Origin: Enterocloster bolteae
Lineage (GTDB): Bacteria; Bacillota; Clostridia; Lachnospirales; Lachnospiraceae
NCBI RefSeq assembly: GCF_002234575.2
Contig: NZ_CP022464.2
Coordinates: forward strand, 2,046,001 to 2,110,000
Reading direction: 5' to 3'
Length of the DNA stretch: 64,000 nucleotides
Shown: positions 18,735 through 27,896 of the stretch, one piece after another
Layout of the letters: the number at the start of each line of letters is the position of its first letter
Numbering within the stretch: position 1 is the stretch's first letter
Program-made: the position numbers and the translations under genes
The notes under the pieces: generated by a model
What the model was told of the DNA's origin: nothing
What the model saw: only the letters and a program-made list of their open reading frames with translations
The model's database searches: none

Positions 18735-19286
18735 ATGAACAAAACATATGAAAAGTATAAGGCGTTTGACAAAGCATTCAAAAAGTTTGAGCTAACGTTC
18801 TGCGCATTATCAATCTTGTTCGTTACTTTTCTGGTTACTCTGGGAATCGTACTAAAGAATTTTTTCGGATTTTCTTTTCCTTGGACAGAGGAGCTCTGCC
18901 AATACATCATGGTCTGGGTGGCTTGTATCGGCGGCGTTATCAGCGTTGAAAAACATGAGCATGTCAGTGTGGATATCATATATAACATGCTTCCTCAAAA
19001 GCTGCACTCATACTATCGTATGATACTTGCCGTTATTGCGACGGTATTCCTGGCTGCGTTTGCTTACTTTTCATATCTGGAGGTGGTTTCCATAAAGGCA
19101 ACTGCCCGTACCAGCGTGACCATGCCGTGGTTTCAGATGTGGTGGATGTATCTGGGAACTATGATGGGCTGCGGACTCATGGCATTGGAGTATTTTAAGA
19201 CCATATTTGTTCTCTTTAAGGAAGGTAAGATAAAAGCTGGAGTCGACACAAAAGACCAGGACCTGAGCAAGCTCGAAACCATGTAA
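18735..19286 (+). CDS. TRAP transporter small permease (DctQ type)
   Basis: A 183-residue membrane protein with four hydrophobic helices (about 22-44, 56-70, 95-117 and 135-155). The motif FPWTEELCQYIMVWVACIGG is the conserved DctQ signature of helix 2. It forms the membrane complex with the large permease that starts 14 nt after its stop and takes substrate from the binding protein just upstream. Confidence 0.92.
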   Translation: MNKTYEKYKAFDKAFKKFELTFCALSILFVTFLVTLGIVLKNFFGFSFPWTEELCQYIMVWVACIGGVISVEKHEHVSVDIIYNMLPQKLHSYYRMILAVIATVFLAAFAYFSYLEVVSIKATARTSVTMPWFQMWWMYLGTMMGCGLMALEYFKTIFVLFKEGKIKAGVDTKDQDLSKLETM

Positions 19287-19300
19287 AGGGGGAGGTACCA

Positions 19301-20575
19301 ATGACAGCGGGATTATTTATTATAGCTCTTCTGGTGTGCCTGTTCCTGGGTATACCTATCTTTATCGCCATGATGATACCCAGTACATATTATCTGTTAA
19401 ATGTGCTGAATATGCAGCCAATCATGGCGGTCTCATCCTTTACCGCAGGATTAAACAAGTTTTCCACCCTGTGTCTGCCATTCTTTATTTTGGCAGCTAG
19501 TGTGATGGGGAAAGGGCAGATTGGAAGCAGGTTGCTGAAGTTCTGCCGGAGTATTGTGGGGCATATGTACGGCGGCATAGGCATGACGGCAATTGTGTGC
19601 TGCATTATCATCGGTGCCATATCGGGGGCATCCACAGCAGGAATATTGATTATAGGGGCCTTGATATACCAGGAGATGATTGATAACGGCTATCCACGGG
19701 GATTCAGCGCCGGACTTATCTGTACCGTCAGTTCTGTTGGTATGCTGATTCCCCCCGGTATTGCTTTTGTTGTATATGCCATGAACACAAATACATCCGT
19801 ACTTAAACTGTTCATGGGAGGCTTAAGCTCCGGTATCGTTATGGCTGCTATATTTATGGTATACGTATATGTGTATGCCCGCAGGCACAAGGTGCCAAGG
19901 CTTCCCAGAATCAGCCTTAAGGAGTTTTTTACTGCGGTAAAGGAGGCCATCTGGGCGCTGGGTCTTCCGGTCATCATCATCGGGACCATGTATACCGGCA
20001 TCTGTACGCCCACAGAGGCAGCGGCCATATCGGCTGTGTATGCCATTTTCGTTGAGATGGTCATATATAAAGATGTGGATTTTAAAACACTCATTGATAT
20101 CTGCGGAGACTGCGCTAAGACAGTGTGTACGATTTACATACTGCTGGCAGCCGGCCAGCTTTTAGGGTATGTGATGACGCTGGCAAGGATACCGCAGCTC
20201 ATGGAAGCGATGCTGGGTAGTACGTCAAGGCTGATGATATTGCTGGTAATAAATATAATGTTTCTGATTGCAGGTATGTTCATGGGCGCTGGCTCCTCGA
20301 TTGTAATTATCATGCCCATGGTTTACCAGTTGGCTTTAAAAGCAGGGATAGACCCTATATTCCTTGGAAACGTGGTGGTAACCAATCTGGCAATCGGTAT
20401 GAGCACTCCTCCTTTTGGCCTGAACCTGTTTGTCAGCGCCAAGGTGATGAAGCTGTCCTTTGTAGAGATAGTGAGGTCATCCATGCCGTTTATCATGCTG
20501 ACGATTTTAGTGCTTATAATTATTACCCTGTTTCCAGGTTTATCCTTGTTCCTCCCCAACCTGTTGGTTGAATAA
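19301..20575 (+). CDS. TRAP transporter large permease (DctM type)
   Basis: A 424-residue, very hydrophobic protein of normal DctM length. Family features are GAISGASTAG, LIPPGIAFVVYAM, TPTEAAAISAVYA and the closing NLAIGMSTPPFGLNLFV. It carries out cation-coupled import of the substrate delivered by the DctP lipoprotein. The gene has GGGGGAGG upstream and lies in the middle of the catabolic cluster, so the imported solute is presumably the pathway's substrate. Confidence 0.95.
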   Translation: MTAGLFIIALLVCLFLGIPIFIAMMIPSTYYLLNVLNMQPIMAVSSFTAGLNKFSTLCLPFFILAASVMGKGQIGSRLLKFCRSIVGHMYGGIGMTAIVCCIIIGAISGASTAGILIIGALIYQEMIDNGYPRGFSAGLICTVSSVGMLIPPGIAFVVYAMNTNTSVLKLFMGGLSSGIVMAAIFMVYVYVYARRHKVPRLPRISLKEFFTAVKEAIWALGLPVIIIGTMYTGICTPTEAAAISAVYAIFVEMVIYKDVDFKTLIDICGDCAKTVCTIYILLAAGQLLGYVMTLARIPQLMEAMLGSTSRLMILLVINIMFLIAGMFMGAGSSIVIIMPMVYQLALKAGIDPIFLGNVVVTNLAIGMSTPPFGLNLFVSAKVMKLSFVEIVRSSMPFIMLTILVLIIITLFPGLSLFLPNLLVE

Positions 20576-20596
20576 TAGAAATAAAGGAGATAGTAT

Positions 20597-21241
20597 ATGG
20601 AAGATTTTAAGGCGGCTCTTATTGTTGTGGATGTTACACGGGCACATTTTGATTATGATTTCAACTATCTTCCGGTGCCGGAGGATGACTGCCAGAGGGT
20701 GCTTGGAGGTCTCGTTAAAGTAATACCTGAGTTCCGCTCCCGGGGGCTTCCGGTGATATTTGTGAGGACAGGCCATAAAATCAATCCTTTGACAGGGGAG
20801 ACAATGTCCTTGGCAAGCCCTTTCTGGCGTTATCAGATGGAAAATAAGATCAGCATAGGCGGTCATGTGAGAAGGCCTGTAAATACTGAAAATTCACCTG
20901 CCATGGAAATTATGCCACAGCTTGGCGCTGAAGAACAAGACATCATAGTCCATAAACAGAGATACAGCGCGTTCATGGGCACGCCCCTTGAGATGTATTT
21001 AAGGGTCATGGGTATCAACACCTTGTTCTTTACCGGCGCAAATACAAACAACTGTGTACTCTGTACCGCCTTTGAGGCATACAACCGTGACTACCGGGTC
21101 ATTGCCATTGAGGACTGCTGCGCAAGCATGAATGGAAAGGCTTACCATGAGCTGGCAATAATGCAGATCAAGGCGTCTCTTGGATGGGTAGTGGACAGCG
21201 GTTCTGTAGCGGATATACTTGACGGCAGGACTAAGCTTTAG
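20597..21241 (+). CDS. isochorismatase-family cysteine hydrolase
   Basis: A 214-residue alpha/beta protein with the catalytic triad of the family: Asp12 (LIVVDVTRAH), Lys120 (VHKQRYSAF) and Cys153 (ANTNNCVLCTA). The family includes nicotinamidase, N-carbamoylsarcosine amidase, maleamate amidohydrolase and ureidoacrylate hydrolase, all of which cleave C-N bonds of small amides. In this cluster it probably releases ammonia from an amide made during breakdown of the substrate. Start ATG 20597 follows AAAGGAGA. A hairpin follows the stop, before the molybdenum hydroxylase genes. Confidence 0.88.
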   Translation: MEDFKAALIVVDVTRAHFDYDFNYLPVPEDDCQRVLGGLVKVIPEFRSRGLPVIFVRTGHKINPLTGETMSLASPFWRYQMENKISIGGHVRRPVNTENSPAMEIMPQLGAEEQDIIVHKQRYSAFMGTPLEMYLRVMGINTLFFTGANTNNCVLCTAFEAYNRDYRVIAIEDCCASMNGKAYHELAIMQIKASLGWVVDSGSVADILDGRTKL

Positions 21242-21258
21242 AGCTGCCCAGGGATGCG

Positions 21259-21292
21259 GCAAAAACATTCTGTTACGGCAGGATGTTTTTGC
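21259..21292 (+). terminator. hairpin with T-rich tail inside the cluster
   Basis: GCAAAAACAT (21259-21268) pairs perfectly with ATGTTTTTGC (21283-21292), with a further CTG/CAG pairing inside, and TTATTTTC follows. It may be a weak terminator or processing stem that sets the level of the molybdenum hydroxylase genes relative to the upstream genes. Confidence 0.55.
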
Positions 21293-21320
21293 TTATTTTC
21301 ATTAAGAAAGGAATGGCTGT

Positions 21321-22199
21321 ATGGAAACAAATTATTATCACCCCAGGGAACTGGAGGAAGCAGCGGCGTTGTTGGAGGAACAGGAGGGAACGGTGTTGGT
21401 GAACGGCGGTTCCGACATCATACTGAGCATTTCTGCGGGTAAAATCACTCCTACCGGAATCATTGACATACGCGGTATAAAGAGTATGAATACAATCACG
21501 GATGACGGACAGTATGTGCATATCGGAGGAAACGTAACCTACCGTCAGATGCAGGATTCTCCTGTGTGCGGCAGGATTGGCGGACTGGCCAGGGCGGCGG
21601 GCAGTGTGGGGAGTCCGGTCATACGTATGGTTGCTACGCCTGCCGGCAACATTGCTACTGCTGCGCCGTCGGCTGACTGTGCATCCATGATGCTGGCTCT
21701 TGATACGGAGCTGGTACTGGTAAGTGTCAGGGGGGAGCGTATTGTCAGACAAAAGGACATATATTTAGGAGCATACAAAACAGATATACAGAGTAATGAG
21801 ATTATTAAGGAGATGCGGTTTCCCAGTCCGGGCCCGGATAAGGGCAGCGGATATGCAAGGTTTTCCCGCAGGAAATCACAGGATATAGCAAAAGTTATAG
21901 CAGGCGCGGTGGTTACCGTGGATAAAAAAGGACGGTGCCTGTCCGCGGTTATATCATTGGGAGCCTTAAACGCCACAGCGGTCCTGGCTCCCAGCATCGG
22001 AGAAAGGATTAAGGGTTTGGGGCGGGACGAGGCAATACAGCTTGCCCTGAAATTCTTTCCGCGGGAGGCGGGACTCAGAGAGAGCTATTTTAAAAGATAT
22101 AAAGAAGAAACAACCTGTAATGCCATAGCAGAGGCTTTAGATATGGCATTCGCGGAAACAGAGAGGGGGGACTCGTGTTATGCCTGTGGTTCACTTTGA
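21321..22199 (+). CDS. molybdenum hydroxylase FAD-binding subunit (XdhB/CoxM type)
   Basis: A 292-residue FAD-binding subunit of the xanthine dehydrogenase family. The FAD motifs are LVNGGSDIILS near the N-terminus and TPAGNIATAAPSADCASM in the middle. It passes electrons from the FeS clusters of the small subunit to an acceptor, probably NAD. Its 3' end overlaps the next gene by 20 nt. The start at ATG 21321 has AAGAAAGGAATGG upstream. Confidence 0.92.
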   Translation: METNYYHPRELEEAAALLEEQEGTVLVNGGSDIILSISAGKITPTGIIDIRGIKSMNTITDDGQYVHIGGNVTYRQMQDSPVCGRIGGLARAAGSVGSPVIRMVATPAGNIATAAPSADCASMMLALDTELVLVSVRGERIVRQKDIYLGAYKTDIQSNEIIKEMRFPSPGPDKGSGYARFSRRKSQDIAKVIAGAVVTVDKKGRCLSAVISLGALNATAVLAPSIGERIKGLGRDEAIQLALKFFPREAGLRESYFKRYKEETTCNAIAEALDMAFAETERGDSCYACGSL

Positions 22200-22677
22200 T
22201 TTAAATGGCAGGGCAGTGTGTATTGAGGTTGACGGAAAGGAACTCCTGGTTGACACCTTGCGAAAACGCTTTCTGCTGACGGGAACAAAGAAAGCATGCG
22301 GTACAGATGATTGCGGCGCTTGCACGGTGCTGATTGACAACAGGGCTGTCCGTTCCTGCGCCTATCTTACCTGCATGGTGGAAGGCAGAAACGTGATGAC
22401 CATAGAGGGCTTGGGGACGCCATGGCATCTTCATCCGCTTCAGCAGGCATTTATAGACGCAGGAGCGGTACAGTGCGGCTATTGTACACCGGGCATGATT
22501 ATGACTGTGTACGGGCTGCTGGAAGAAAAGGAGAATCCGGATGAGGAAGAAATCAGGATGGCTATATCAGGAAATCTTTGCCGCTGCACGGGTTACCAGA
22601 AGATTGTAAATGCCGTTAAGCTGGCAGCAGAAAGAAGGCTTATGACTGCAAATCACAGTTGGGAGGAAATCAAGTGA
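22180..22677 (+). CDS. molybdenum hydroxylase 2Fe-2S subunit (XdhC/CoxS type)
   Basis: A 165-residue protein with both cluster motifs of this family: the plant-ferredoxin type CGTDDCGACTVLI with a later Cys in VRSCAYL, and the C-terminal pair QCGYCTPGM and CRCTGYQ. It links the molybdenum centre to the FAD subunit. The start at ATG 22180 lies inside the end of the FAD gene, showing translational coupling, and its stop overlaps the start of the large subunit. Confidence 0.95.
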   Translation: MPVVHFDLNGRAVCIEVDGKELLVDTLRKRFLLTGTKKACGTDDCGACTVLIDNRAVRSCAYLTCMVEGRNVMTIEGLGTPWHLHPLQQAFIDAGAVQCGYCTPGMIMTVYGLLEEKENPDEEEIRMAISGNLCRCTGYQKIVNAVKLAAERRLMTANHSWEEIK

Positions 22678-25037
22678 CTTTGAATGAATCATGTATTGGA
22701 CAGCGGTATATCAGACCGGACAGCATAAGCAAGGTGACCGGCTATGCAAAGTTTACGGCGGACCTGCTTGCCGGAAGGACGGATGTGCTTGTGGCCAAAG
22801 TGCGCAGAATAGACTGTGCCCGCGCCAGGATAAAAAGCATAGATACGGGTGAAGCAAAGAAGGTTCCAGGAGTGGTGGCGGTTCTGACAGCAGGTGACTT
22901 GAAGGACGGTTCCGGGTATGGATATATTCTTAAAGATAAGCCGGTTCTGGCAAAGGATGAAATTATATGCGATTGTGATCCGGTAGCTTTTGTGGCAGCA
23001 GAAACAGAGGAAGCAGCTTACAGGGCGGTGAACCTGATAAAGGTGGAGTATGACGCTCTGCCCTTTGAGACAGACCCTTTAAAGAATATGCTGCCGGGGG
23101 CTGAACAGGTGAGAAAGGAGTACGGCTCTCATCATTGCGGCAATGTCTCAAATGATGTCCGGGTGGCAAAGGGTGGTATGGAAGAAGCTGCTTCAAAAAC
23201 AGTGATTGAGATAACCGCGGATTTTCGCACGCCCATGGTAGAACACACTGCGCTGGAACGGGATATTGCTTTTGCAGAGCCGGATGCTGTGAACGGCGGA
23301 CTGACCTTCTATTGTCCGGTACAGAATGTGCATGGCATGCGGGAAGGCCTGTGCGAAGCCCTTCATCTGCCTGTGAGCCGGATAAGGGTGGTCAGCCCTC
23401 TGGTTGGCGGCGGCTTTGGAGGGAAAGAGTGTTCATCTGTGGATTGCGGCGTGGCAGCCGGAATTCTGGCGCTTTGTACAGGGCGGGCAGTGGTTTATGA
23501 AATGACGCGGGAAGAAATGTTCCGCTATACCAGTAAACGGCATCGCAGCTATATAAAATATAAAATTGGTGTGGATACCCATGGATGTATGACCGGGATG
23601 TGGTCTGAAGCTATTTTTGATAAGGGCGCATATAAATCAGTGGATGTGATTCCTCACAGATCTGCACTGTTATCGGGAGGCCCTTATGTAATACCGGCCG
23701 TGGATGTGAGAAACCGATCCATATATACAAATCATGTATACGGCGGAGCGTTCAGAGGTCTGGGAGCACCTCAGCAGTATTATGCTCTGGAGTGTGCAAT
23801 GGATGATATGGCCCGCACCATAGGAATGGACCCGGTTGAATTCAGACTTAAGAATTTAATAAAAGAAGGGTCTGAGACTATATTTTCCCAGCAGATGAGT
23901 AAGAGTGATGCGGCAGGCATACGTGAATGCATTGAAAAGGTGAGGCAGGAATTGGAATGGGACAAGCCTCTCGACTGTTCAGACCCATACAAAAAGCGCG
24001 GCAGGGGAATTGCCTGCTATATGTATGGAACCGGAAGTTCATTTCCAAAAGACGCGGGCCATGTATACCTGGAGTTGAATCTGGATGGCTCCCTCAATGT
24101 GAACCTGGCCCAGAACGAAATGGGCCAGGGCTTGATTACGGCTATGAGCCAGATTGCGGCCCAGGCAATGGGTGTTTCCATAGAATATGTGAATGTAGGG
24201 ATATCGGATTCCATGTGTGGACCGGAGGCGGGTCCCACATCCGCTTCAAGGGCAACTGTGTTCCAGGGAAATGCAATCATAGCCGGCTGTCGTTCCCTGA
24301 AGAAACGGATACTGGATGTTGCGGCGGATATGTTAGAGGCGGACGCCCATGAGTTGACCATAAAAAACAGCGAGATATTTTCCGAGAAGGAACCAGATAA
24401 AAAGGTAACTCTTAAGTCAGCCGCTGCAAGGGCCCGGGTATCCCAGGTGTCTCTGGCGCAGGTTGGAAACTGGTATCCGCCTATGACGGAAAAAGACCCT
24501 GAGAATCTTAACCAGACAACACGGTGGACAACATTTGCATATGGAGCGCACGGTGTGCTCGTGGAGGTGGACACCAGAAACGGTATGATTACGGTGTGCA
24601 GGTCAGTACAGGCAACTGACGTGGGCAAAGCCATTAATCCGGATACGGTTGAGGGGCAGATGGACGGCGGAGCGGCCCAGGCGATTGGATGGGCCCTTAT
24701 GGAGGAATGCTTTTTGAGACATGGTTTGGTAAAGGAAACGTCCCTGCATGAATATCTGATCCCCACTGCCTTGGATGTACCGAGCCTTGAATCCATTATT
24801 GTGGAGTCAGGTAGTGAGTCAGGACCCTTTGGCGCTAAAGGAGTAGGAGAGCCGACGATTCTAGGGGGAGCCCCGGCCATAAGGAATGCGGTTCTGGACG
24901 CAACAGGCCTTGCTATGTACGAAATTCCTATGACACCGGTCAGAGTGATGGAGGCTCTTGAACGGGCAGAGACAGCATCTGCGGCAGAGAAGAAACCATT
25001 TTTCAGGGTGCCGCTGCAGTGCGGACTCTGGGATTGA
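22674..25037 (+). CDS. molybdenum hydroxylase molybdopterin-binding large subunit (XdhA/CoxL type)
   Basis: A 787-residue catalytic subunit. I chose GTG 22674, which overlaps the previous stop by four bases (GTGA) and has GGGAGGAAAT just before it. Family features are GGGFGGKE (molybdopterin contact), RGLGAPQQYYALE, QNEMGQGL and the late GVGEP with the catalytic Glu that activates the hydroxylating water. These enzymes hydroxylate a carbon next to nitrogen in a purine, pyridine, quinoline or aldehyde substrate. No cofactor genes lie in the window. Nearby hydrolases of amide and C-C bonds suggest an N-heterocycle, but which one cannot be read from sequence. Confidence 0.92.
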   Translation: MTLNESCIGQRYIRPDSISKVTGYAKFTADLLAGRTDVLVAKVRRIDCARARIKSIDTGEAKKVPGVVAVLTAGDLKDGSGYGYILKDKPVLAKDEIICDCDPVAFVAAETEEAAYRAVNLIKVEYDALPFETDPLKNMLPGAEQVRKEYGSHHCGNVSNDVRVAKGGMEEAASKTVIEITADFRTPMVEHTALERDIAFAEPDAVNGGLTFYCPVQNVHGMREGLCEALHLPVSRIRVVSPLVGGGFGGKECSSVDCGVAAGILALCTGRAVVYEMTREEMFRYTSKRHRSYIKYKIGVDTHGCMTGMWSEAIFDKGAYKSVDVIPHRSALLSGGPYVIPAVDVRNRSIYTNHVYGGAFRGLGAPQQYYALECAMDDMARTIGMDPVEFRLKNLIKEGSETIFSQQMSKSDAAGIRECIEKVRQELEWDKPLDCSDPYKKRGRGIACYMYGTGSSFPKDAGHVYLELNLDGSLNVNLAQNEMGQGLITAMSQIAAQAMGVSIEYVNVGISDSMCGPEAGPTSASRATVFQGNAIIAGCRSLKKRILDVAADMLEADAHELTIKNSEIFSEKEPDKKVTLKSAAARARVSQVSLAQVGNWYPPMTEKDPENLNQTTRWTTFAYGAHGVLVEVDTRNGMITVCRSVQATDVGKAINPDTVEGQMDGGAAQAIGWALMEECFLRHGLVKETSLHEYLIPTALDVPSLESIIVESGSESGPFGAKGVGEPTILGGAPAIRNAVLDATGLAMYEIPMTPVRVMEALERAETASAAEKKPFFRVPLQCGLWD

Positions 25038-25186
25038 TTTAGTGCTGAAAATTCTGAAACCTGCGTACAATCTGGTTATGTTTCTTCTCATAGAATTGAT
25101 AGCAATGCCAATCCGTACATGCTATTATAAATAATAAGGGTGAGACACGCCCCTATTAACCACAGAATTATATTGAGGAGGAACGG

Positions 25187-26165
25187 ATGGACAAAGTCAT
25201 GGAGTTACGCCAGGTTATATATGGCTTGCTGGCGGCGCAGATTGAATTCGGCACCTACCATTATAAAGACCCGCTGCCGAAGATAGAGGAGGTCAGCCAG
25301 TGGGTCGGCGTTTCATTGGATACAGTATAAGCCGCTTATTATCAGTTGAAAATAGAGGGATATATCACTCTGACCAAAAAGGCGGGGGCGGCTGTGGCCG
25401 TACAGTTTCAGGAGGCGGAATTTGAGAAGAATATCCAGACGTTTTTCACTCTGCGCAAAGAAGCTGTAATGGATATGTGCAAATCCTTTGGACCGATGTT
25501 CAGCCAGGCCCAATGGCACGGCCTGAAAAATGCCGGACCGGAACAGATGGACGAGTTAGAGAGGCTTCGTTCACAAACCAACATACTTAGGCCGTATATC
25601 ATGGTTCAGCATATTCAGTTAATATATGGCTCGCTTAACAACCAGCTGCTGCTGCGGTTGATTTGGCAGGCGTTCTTATTTTACCAGGCGCCCTTTTTAA
25701 GCTTGCCGGCCAATCTGATGGATTTTGAGGACAGTGACGGCCCCTTGCTGTATATGATTCGATTCTGCCGTCAAAAAGATTGGGACGGGCTTTGGGGAAG
25801 CGTGACATATTGCCAGGAACAGATTACATGTGCAATCAGCCGGTTTTATGCCAACCGCATCACCCTGGAGCCGCCGGGAGAGCAGATTCCGTTTTGCTGG
25901 AATGTCTATCAGAATACTTCCCAGAAGTGTTATTAAATCGCGATAGATTTGCTTAAGGGTGTCCGCCTGGGGGGTTTGGGTAGGATGGCATTTTGACATC
26001 TCCTGCCAAAATAGCAGAATATATGCAAGTCTCTGTCATTACAGTACGCCGTACCTTGACGCTGTTCAACCAGTTAGGCGTTACACATTCCGTCAACGGA
26101 GTTGGCACCAGGATTTTAGGTGCAGAGAACAGTATGGATGTTTCAAACCCGGATGACAGTGAGAT
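25187..26165 (-). other. placeholder for opposite strand: nothing seen opposite the broken regulator
   Basis: I see no credible minus-strand gene opposite the broken double-GntR gene. The short open frames there are reversed readings of that gene without ribosome sites. Confidence 0.3.
25187..26165 (+). pseudogene. broken double-GntR regulator
   Basis: From ATG 25187, behind GAGGAGGAACGG, the reading matches the N-terminal winged helix of the regulator at 6837-8306 (VSLDTV then AAYYQLKIEGY) but is cut by TAA at 25328-25330. The central part is open and clearly homologous to that regulator (AQWHGLKNAG beside AQWIGFKNIP; LLLRLIWQAFLF beside LLFRLVWQIFMF). A second stop at 25934-25936 and a frameshift before ~25993 precede the second winged helix (VSVITVRRTLTLFNQLGV). 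The ~160-residue C-terminal part is gone. At about 26155-26175 the frame runs into SDR sequence, so a deletion fused two genes. Confidence 0.85.
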
Positions 26166-26440
26166 ACTGGTATCCAGTACGATGGAAACGTTCGGAAAAC
26201 TAGTAGATATTCTGGTAAATAATGCAGGCGCCAGGGATGAAGGGCTACGGCCTGTTGATAAGGAAATCGACAGCGAGATAGACCGCGTTGTCGGCATAAA
26301 TATTAAAGGCGTTACGTATTGTACACGCGCAATACTTAAAGATATGCTGAAAAATAAAAAGGGTGTCATTGTTAGCGTGGCAAGCAGCTCCGGTCTGAGC
26401 GGCGGCCCCGATAACGGGCCAGTGTGCCGCCCTGGATTAT
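26165..26440 (+). pseudogene. SDR oxidoreductase fragment
   Basis: Directly fused to the broken regulator is an internal piece of a short-chain dehydrogenase: FGKLVDILVNNAG (the NNAG motif), VVGINIKGVTYCTRA and VIVSVASSSGLSGG. The N-terminal nucleotide-binding glycine motif is missing and the reading loses homology after about 26430, before the YxxxK catalytic motif. About 85 codons of a normal ~250 remain, so it is non-functional. Confidence 0.8.
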
Positions 26441-26546
26441 GGTTTCAATTTATAGTTAAGTATTCCGGGTTTCCCTCTTGTCATATGCTTCTTTTAGATG
26501 TATGATTACTTTTAGAAAAGAGTTTATGAAAGTGGGATGTCCTATT

Positions 26547-27674
26547 ATGAAGATAAATGAAAAGGCATTGGAAAAGAAACGTCAGAACAAGGCAAGGATT
26601 GCCAGCCATATCCTCCACAGAAAGCAGATATCCAAGCCGGAGCTGGCCATTGAACTGGGACTCAGTATGCCCACTGTACTCCAGAATGTGAAGGAACTTC
26701 AGGAGGCCGGAATCGTGGAGGAGGTGGGAGAGTATGAATCCACGGGCGGGCGCAAGGCCAAGGCATTGTCTGTTGTGAAAAATGTGAGGTACGCTGCAGG
26801 GGTTGATATCACGGCCAATCATATAAGTGTTGTGATCATTGACCTTAAGGGGGATATGGTTCACAGCAGGCGGTTTCGCAGGCGGTTTGAGAATACTGCG
26901 GAGTATTATGAGGACCTGGCGGCGGAATTGGAGCAGTTCCTGGATGAGAGCCGGGTGGACAAAAAGAAAATACTGGGAGTGGGCATTTCACTGCCGGGTA
27001 TTGTGGATAGGGAAAACAGCCGGCTGATACGTTCCCATATTCTCCAGGTCAGCGATATCAACCTGGAGGTCATAAGCAGACTGATCCCATATCCGGTACA
27101 TTTTGAAAATGATGCAAACAGCGCTGCGGTCGCGGAGCTTCAGGGTACGGACAGGAATGCTGTTTACCTCTCTCTCAGCAACACGGTGGGCGGTTCCATC
27201 TACCTGGACAATGATATTTACGGGGGAGACCATTTCCGCAGCGCGGAGTTTGGGCACATGATTATATATCCGGAAGGAAGGCTGTGCTACTGCGGTAAGC
27301 GCGGATGTGCAGATCCTTATTGTTCCGCCGGGGTATTGTCCTCTTTTGCGGGGGAGGATGGGGGCCTGGCGGAGTTTTTCCGGCTGGTAGAGAAGAAAGA
27401 GCGGGATGCCATGGCGGTCTGGGACACATATCTGGAGGATCTGTCCATTGTCATTACCAATCTAAGGATGTGTTTTGACTGCGACATCGTGCTGGGCGGC
27501 TATGTGGGCGGCTATCTGAAGCCTTATATGTCACAGCTTGGCAGGAAGGTAATGGTTAATAATAAGTTTGATAATGATACCCTTTATCTGAGAAACTGCC
27601 GCTATGAAAAGGAGGCGTCTGCGGTAGGGATTGCCATGACATTCATGGATGAGTATTTTAGGACAATAATATAA
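26547..27674 (+). CDS. ROK-family transcriptional repressor (NagC/XylR type)
   Basis: A 375-residue protein from ATG 26547; ATG 26526 in the same frame is an alternative, as neither has a strong ribosome site. An N-terminal winged helix (residues ~17-60: ISKPELAIELGLSMPTVLQN) precedes a ROK sugar-kinase-like domain with GVDITANHISVVIIDL, GVGISLPGIVD and FENDANSAAVAE. The zinc-site cysteines are in CYCGKRGCADPYC. ROK repressors bind a sugar or sugar phosphate and release DNA. It lies upstream of, and co-directional with, the polyol operon (27897-31344), separated by a terminator, so it probably controls that operon. Confidence 0.9.
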   Translation: MKINEKALEKKRQNKARIASHILHRKQISKPELAIELGLSMPTVLQNVKELQEAGIVEEVGEYESTGGRKAKALSVVKNVRYAAGVDITANHISVVIIDLKGDMVHSRRFRRRFENTAEYYEDLAAELEQFLDESRVDKKKILGVGISLPGIVDRENSRLIRSHILQVSDINLEVISRLIPYPVHFENDANSAAVAELQGTDRNAVYLSLSNTVGGSIYLDNDIYGGDHFRSAEFGHMIIYPEGRLCYCGKRGCADPYCSAGVLSSFAGEDGGLAEFFRLVEKKERDAMAVWDTYLEDLSIVITNLRMCFDCDIVLGGYVGGYLKPYMSQLGRKVMVNNKFDNDTLYLRNCRYEKEASAVGIAMTFMDEYFRTII

Positions 27675-27686
27675 AAGGGATATAGG

Positions 27687-27723
27687 ATGCGGCTTCTGTT
27701 CAAGCACAGGGGCCGCATTTTTT
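27687..27723 (+). terminator. rho-independent terminator after the ROK gene
   Basis: ATGCGGC (27687-27693) pairs with GCCGCAT (27712-27718), an inner TCTGT/ACAGG pairing extends the stem, and a run of six T residues follows. It separates the regulator from the polyol operon. Confidence 0.85.
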
Positions 27724-27805
27724 GCATTGCTTCCAGGAATTTTGTGCAAACTGCATAAAAAGATGACAAAAAAATAATCAAGTTGATGAAAATGCAATTG
27801 GTATA

Positions 27806-27834
27806 TTGACAAAAGCAAGGACCGGTGCAATAAT
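27806..27834 (+). promoter_or_regulatory. sigma-A-type promoter of the polyol operon
   Basis: TTGACA at 27806-27811 and AATAAT at 27829-27834 are spaced by 17 nt. The leader to the first gene at 27897 is about 55 nt and contains AAAGGAGAGA. ROK operators are AT-rich and the leader is AT-rich, but I cannot define the site. Confidence 0.65.
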
Positions 27835-27896
27835 GTAATTACTTTAATAAAACATTTTATAAAAGATTATATAAAAAGAAAAAGGAGAGATGGTAT

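Noticed and set aside
22659..22673. Earlier TTG start of the Mo large subunit
   Set aside because: It would place the GGGAGGAAAT ribosome site inside the gene; GTG 22674 fits the site and the coupled overlap.
21321..25037. Simple purine-using xanthine dehydrogenase
   Set aside because: The subunit set fits the family, but the neighbouring genes are not purine genes (no allantoinase, purine permease or guanine deaminase that is intact), so I left the substrate open.
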